NCBI GenBank assembly: GCA_905250125.1
Contig: CAJNOL010000086.1
Location: 124,001 to 188,000, forward strand
Direction: 5' to 3'
From: Rotaria sordida
Taxonomy: Eukaryota > Rotifera > Eurotatoria > Philodinida > Philodinidae
DNA: 64,000 nt
Shown here: positions 62,175 to 64,000 of the stretch, piece by piece
Position numbering within the stretch: position 1 is the first letter of the stretch
Layout of the letters: each line of letters begins with the position of its first letter
The notes under the pieces: model-generated
Databases searched by the model: none
Seen by the model: only the letters and a program-made list of their open reading frames with translations
What the model was told of the DNA's origin: nothing
Translations under genes and position numbers: made by a program

Positions 62175-62640
62175 TTAGAGTACCCTTATCCTGATATTCT
62201 TATACATATAGTCTTATGACTATGCTCTTACACCTATACCCTTATCCCTTTATCGCTAAGTCTATATCCTTATATCTATACCCTTATACATATACTCTTA
62301 CACCTATGTCCTTACAACCATACCTTTGTATCAATACCATTGTGCTCAAACTCTTCTGCATATACCCATATAACTATACTCCTATAGCTATATCCGTATG
62401 GCTCAATCTTCGGATATATATCCATATAACTTTACCCTTGCCACTAAACCCTTAGACCTACATCCTATAGCTACATCTGTATAGCTAAATTCTTGAACCT
62501 ATATCCCTATAGCTCTATTCTTATAGTTAAGTCCTTTGACATACCTCTGGAACTAAACTCGTGTAAACACACAGCCTATATCTCTACATTAGAACTATAT
62601 CACTATAACTGTGGGCTTACACTTCTGTAACTATATTCCT
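62175..62640. repeat. Degenerate CTATACCCTTAT array
   Basis: About 460 bp of loosely repeated 10-14 bp words: CTTATCCTGATATTCTTATA, CCTATACCCTTATC, ATATCCTTATATC, CATATACCCATATAACTATA. The array is much eroded, especially after 62450. The + frame 62216-62455 (Tyr/Pro/Leu-rich) is a product of the repeat. Confidence 0.75.
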
Positions 62641-62975
62641 GTGACTGTACCATTATTTGTCTAGTCTTACAGTAGTATCTTTAGCTTTTACGCCTTTGTC
62701 GTTATATATATATGCACAGCCTGATTTTTGTACTGAGTGCTGCTCGTATTCAATAATGTAATTGTATGAGACTATCTAGTTGTACTGCGATGTTGACCTG
62801 TGGTATTATGATTTTTTGCTGATGTCTATTTACTGCTATGTGTATCACTATATAGCATTGCATATCTGAGTCTTTATTGATACACTCGTCGTCGGTAAAA
62901 CTTGCCTCTCTTTGTGTATTTATACATTCCTTCGTAATGGGGCATATATATATTCGTTGTTATAATAAAAACAAC

Positions 62976-63443
62976 ACAGGTCAAACAATCGGATGGCAAG
63001 ATTTTGCAAGGATCATATGTCTGATCATATCTGGTCTGATAAGATTCGATGAAAAAACACACGCAAAATCGTCGTCTCTGATTTCTTACACAAGGTCGTA
63101 TTAGAAGATTCTTGAAAGATTCTGTTACGCATGAAATGCCACTGCAATATTTCGATAAAACTAATATCTCTTTAAAATATCACTACCCATGTCAGAAAAT
63201 CTGATGTAAGATCTTGTCATCTGCATGTAAGATCTTGCAATTTGAACGAAATCTTACAAGAATCTAACAAAAAATCGTCGTCTAAGAAATCTCGCATCAG
63301 ATCATACTGTTAGATTCGTGAAAGATCTTACAAGGTAACAGGGTCTTTCAACAATCTTATAATACTACGAATCAACAGAATTCCGATACGACGATTTTCT
63401 GTACAATTTCCATGTGATCTTACTGTCTGGTTGTTTGACCTGG
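62976..63443. mobile_element. CCAGGTCA-ended element, composite copy
   Basis: Begins ACAGGTCAAACAATCGGATG and ends with the complement CCAGGTCAAACAACCAGACA. An internal second start at 63186 (CCCATGTCAGAAAATCTGAT) suggests one copy inside or beside another. Words AAGATCTTG, AAAATCGTCGT and ACGACGATTTT are shared with 56572-56873. Confidence 0.65.
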
Positions 63444-64000
63444 ATTTTTTGATAAAATCATACTGTATGATTCTTGTATAATCTTAATGTCAGCTCTCAT
63501 AGGATACATGTATGATTTTCCAGAATTTCCTACAACGTTGCATACATAATTCTCTTCCACTTTCCACTTCTATCATTGTGTTTTCTTGAAAAATCTTTCA
63601 TCTTTACTTGTGTATTTATATTTATCAATAAAAATTACAAAAACTAAGTGAAAACACAAACATGAGCTTAAAAGACATTAAAAAAGAAAGAAAAATATTA
63701 TTATTGATTTTGATCGTTAAAATGACCTAAAATAATAAAATAAACAATTTCAATAAAAGAAAACCAACTTCTATTTAATCAAATCGATTAAATTGTCTAT
63801 GCAGTGATTTCTTACTAGACCAACACCATTACAAAGAAGATGTGTTTTCAATTCTAAAAATCTAGACTCTAAATTAGAACGCATTTAATCGCTTAAATAT
63901 TTATTTACATGCACAAAACTAACGGCTGTTGCAAACGTTCATGGACAAATGTGTATCCCATTTTCAGCGGCTAAGACATATTTCCGAAAAATTGAAAATA
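63444..64000. other. No gene seen at right edge
   Basis: AT-rich sequence without a recognisable frame or repeat. Confidence 0.4.

Noticed and set aside
62216..62455. Tyr/Pro/Leu-rich + frame
   Set aside because: By-product of the CTATACCCTTAT array.

Overview
This window is nuclear DNA of a small animal, most likely a bdelloid rotifer (Rotaria/Adineta type). Clues seen in the sequence are strong AT bias, many short introns (often 50-80 bp) with plain GT..AG borders, animal genes (synaptojanin, SPARC, an SLC22 carrier, a PGRP, a DEG/ENaC fragment), and intronless genes of fungal, plant or bacterial type. There are also many short GTGGGT/ACCCAC tracts; TGTGGG is the telomere repeat known from bdelloids. 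The taxon is an inference. No reading frame looks viral and no CRISPR or operon structure was seen.

Layout. 1-29 kb is gene-dense: an unidentified coiled-coil gene leaving the left edge (1-2111, -), an SLC22 carrier (4244-6601, -, 11 exons), a complete synaptojanin (6942-21263, -, 23 coding exons plus an alternative last exon), a divergently transcribed NHL-like propeller gene (21583-25191, +) and SPARC (27411-29311, -, 8 exons). I rebuilt the exons by hand and phase closes at every junction. Four long inverted-repeat (foldback) elements, one carrying a nested small MITE, sit in introns of synaptojanin and the NHL gene and explain nearly all of the unusually long introns.

29-48 kb is sparse: foldback elements, a four-exon EF-hand gene (35894-36742, +), an intronless DUF2278 gene (37282-37953, -), decayed coding remnants, a 100-N gap (42370-42469) beside a DEG/ENaC first exon killed by two stops, and an eight-exon gene for a type II membrane protein with cytosolic repeats, a Thr/Ser stalk and a carbohydrate-binding-like tip (43481-45994, -).

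48-64 kb looks like a bdelloid accessory or subtelomere-like zone: an intronless BAHD-type acyltransferase (48409-49767, -), a type II membrane PGRP lacking a zinc ligand (52625-53435, -), an R-S-E ADP-ribosyltransferase with ankyrin remnant (55012-56202, -) whose upstream exon is broken, seven telomere-like hairpins, a hAT-type MITE with 8-bp target duplications, a roughly 950-bp palindrome, and degenerate arrays. The strangest object is a tandem array (59249-59736, - strand) in which each 75-80 bp unit looks like a 24-nt microexon between a 3' and a 5' splice site.

Functional links are loose: synaptojanin serves membrane traffic, SPARC the matrix, and the PGRP and mucin-like proteins the cell surface. 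No pathway cluster is evident.
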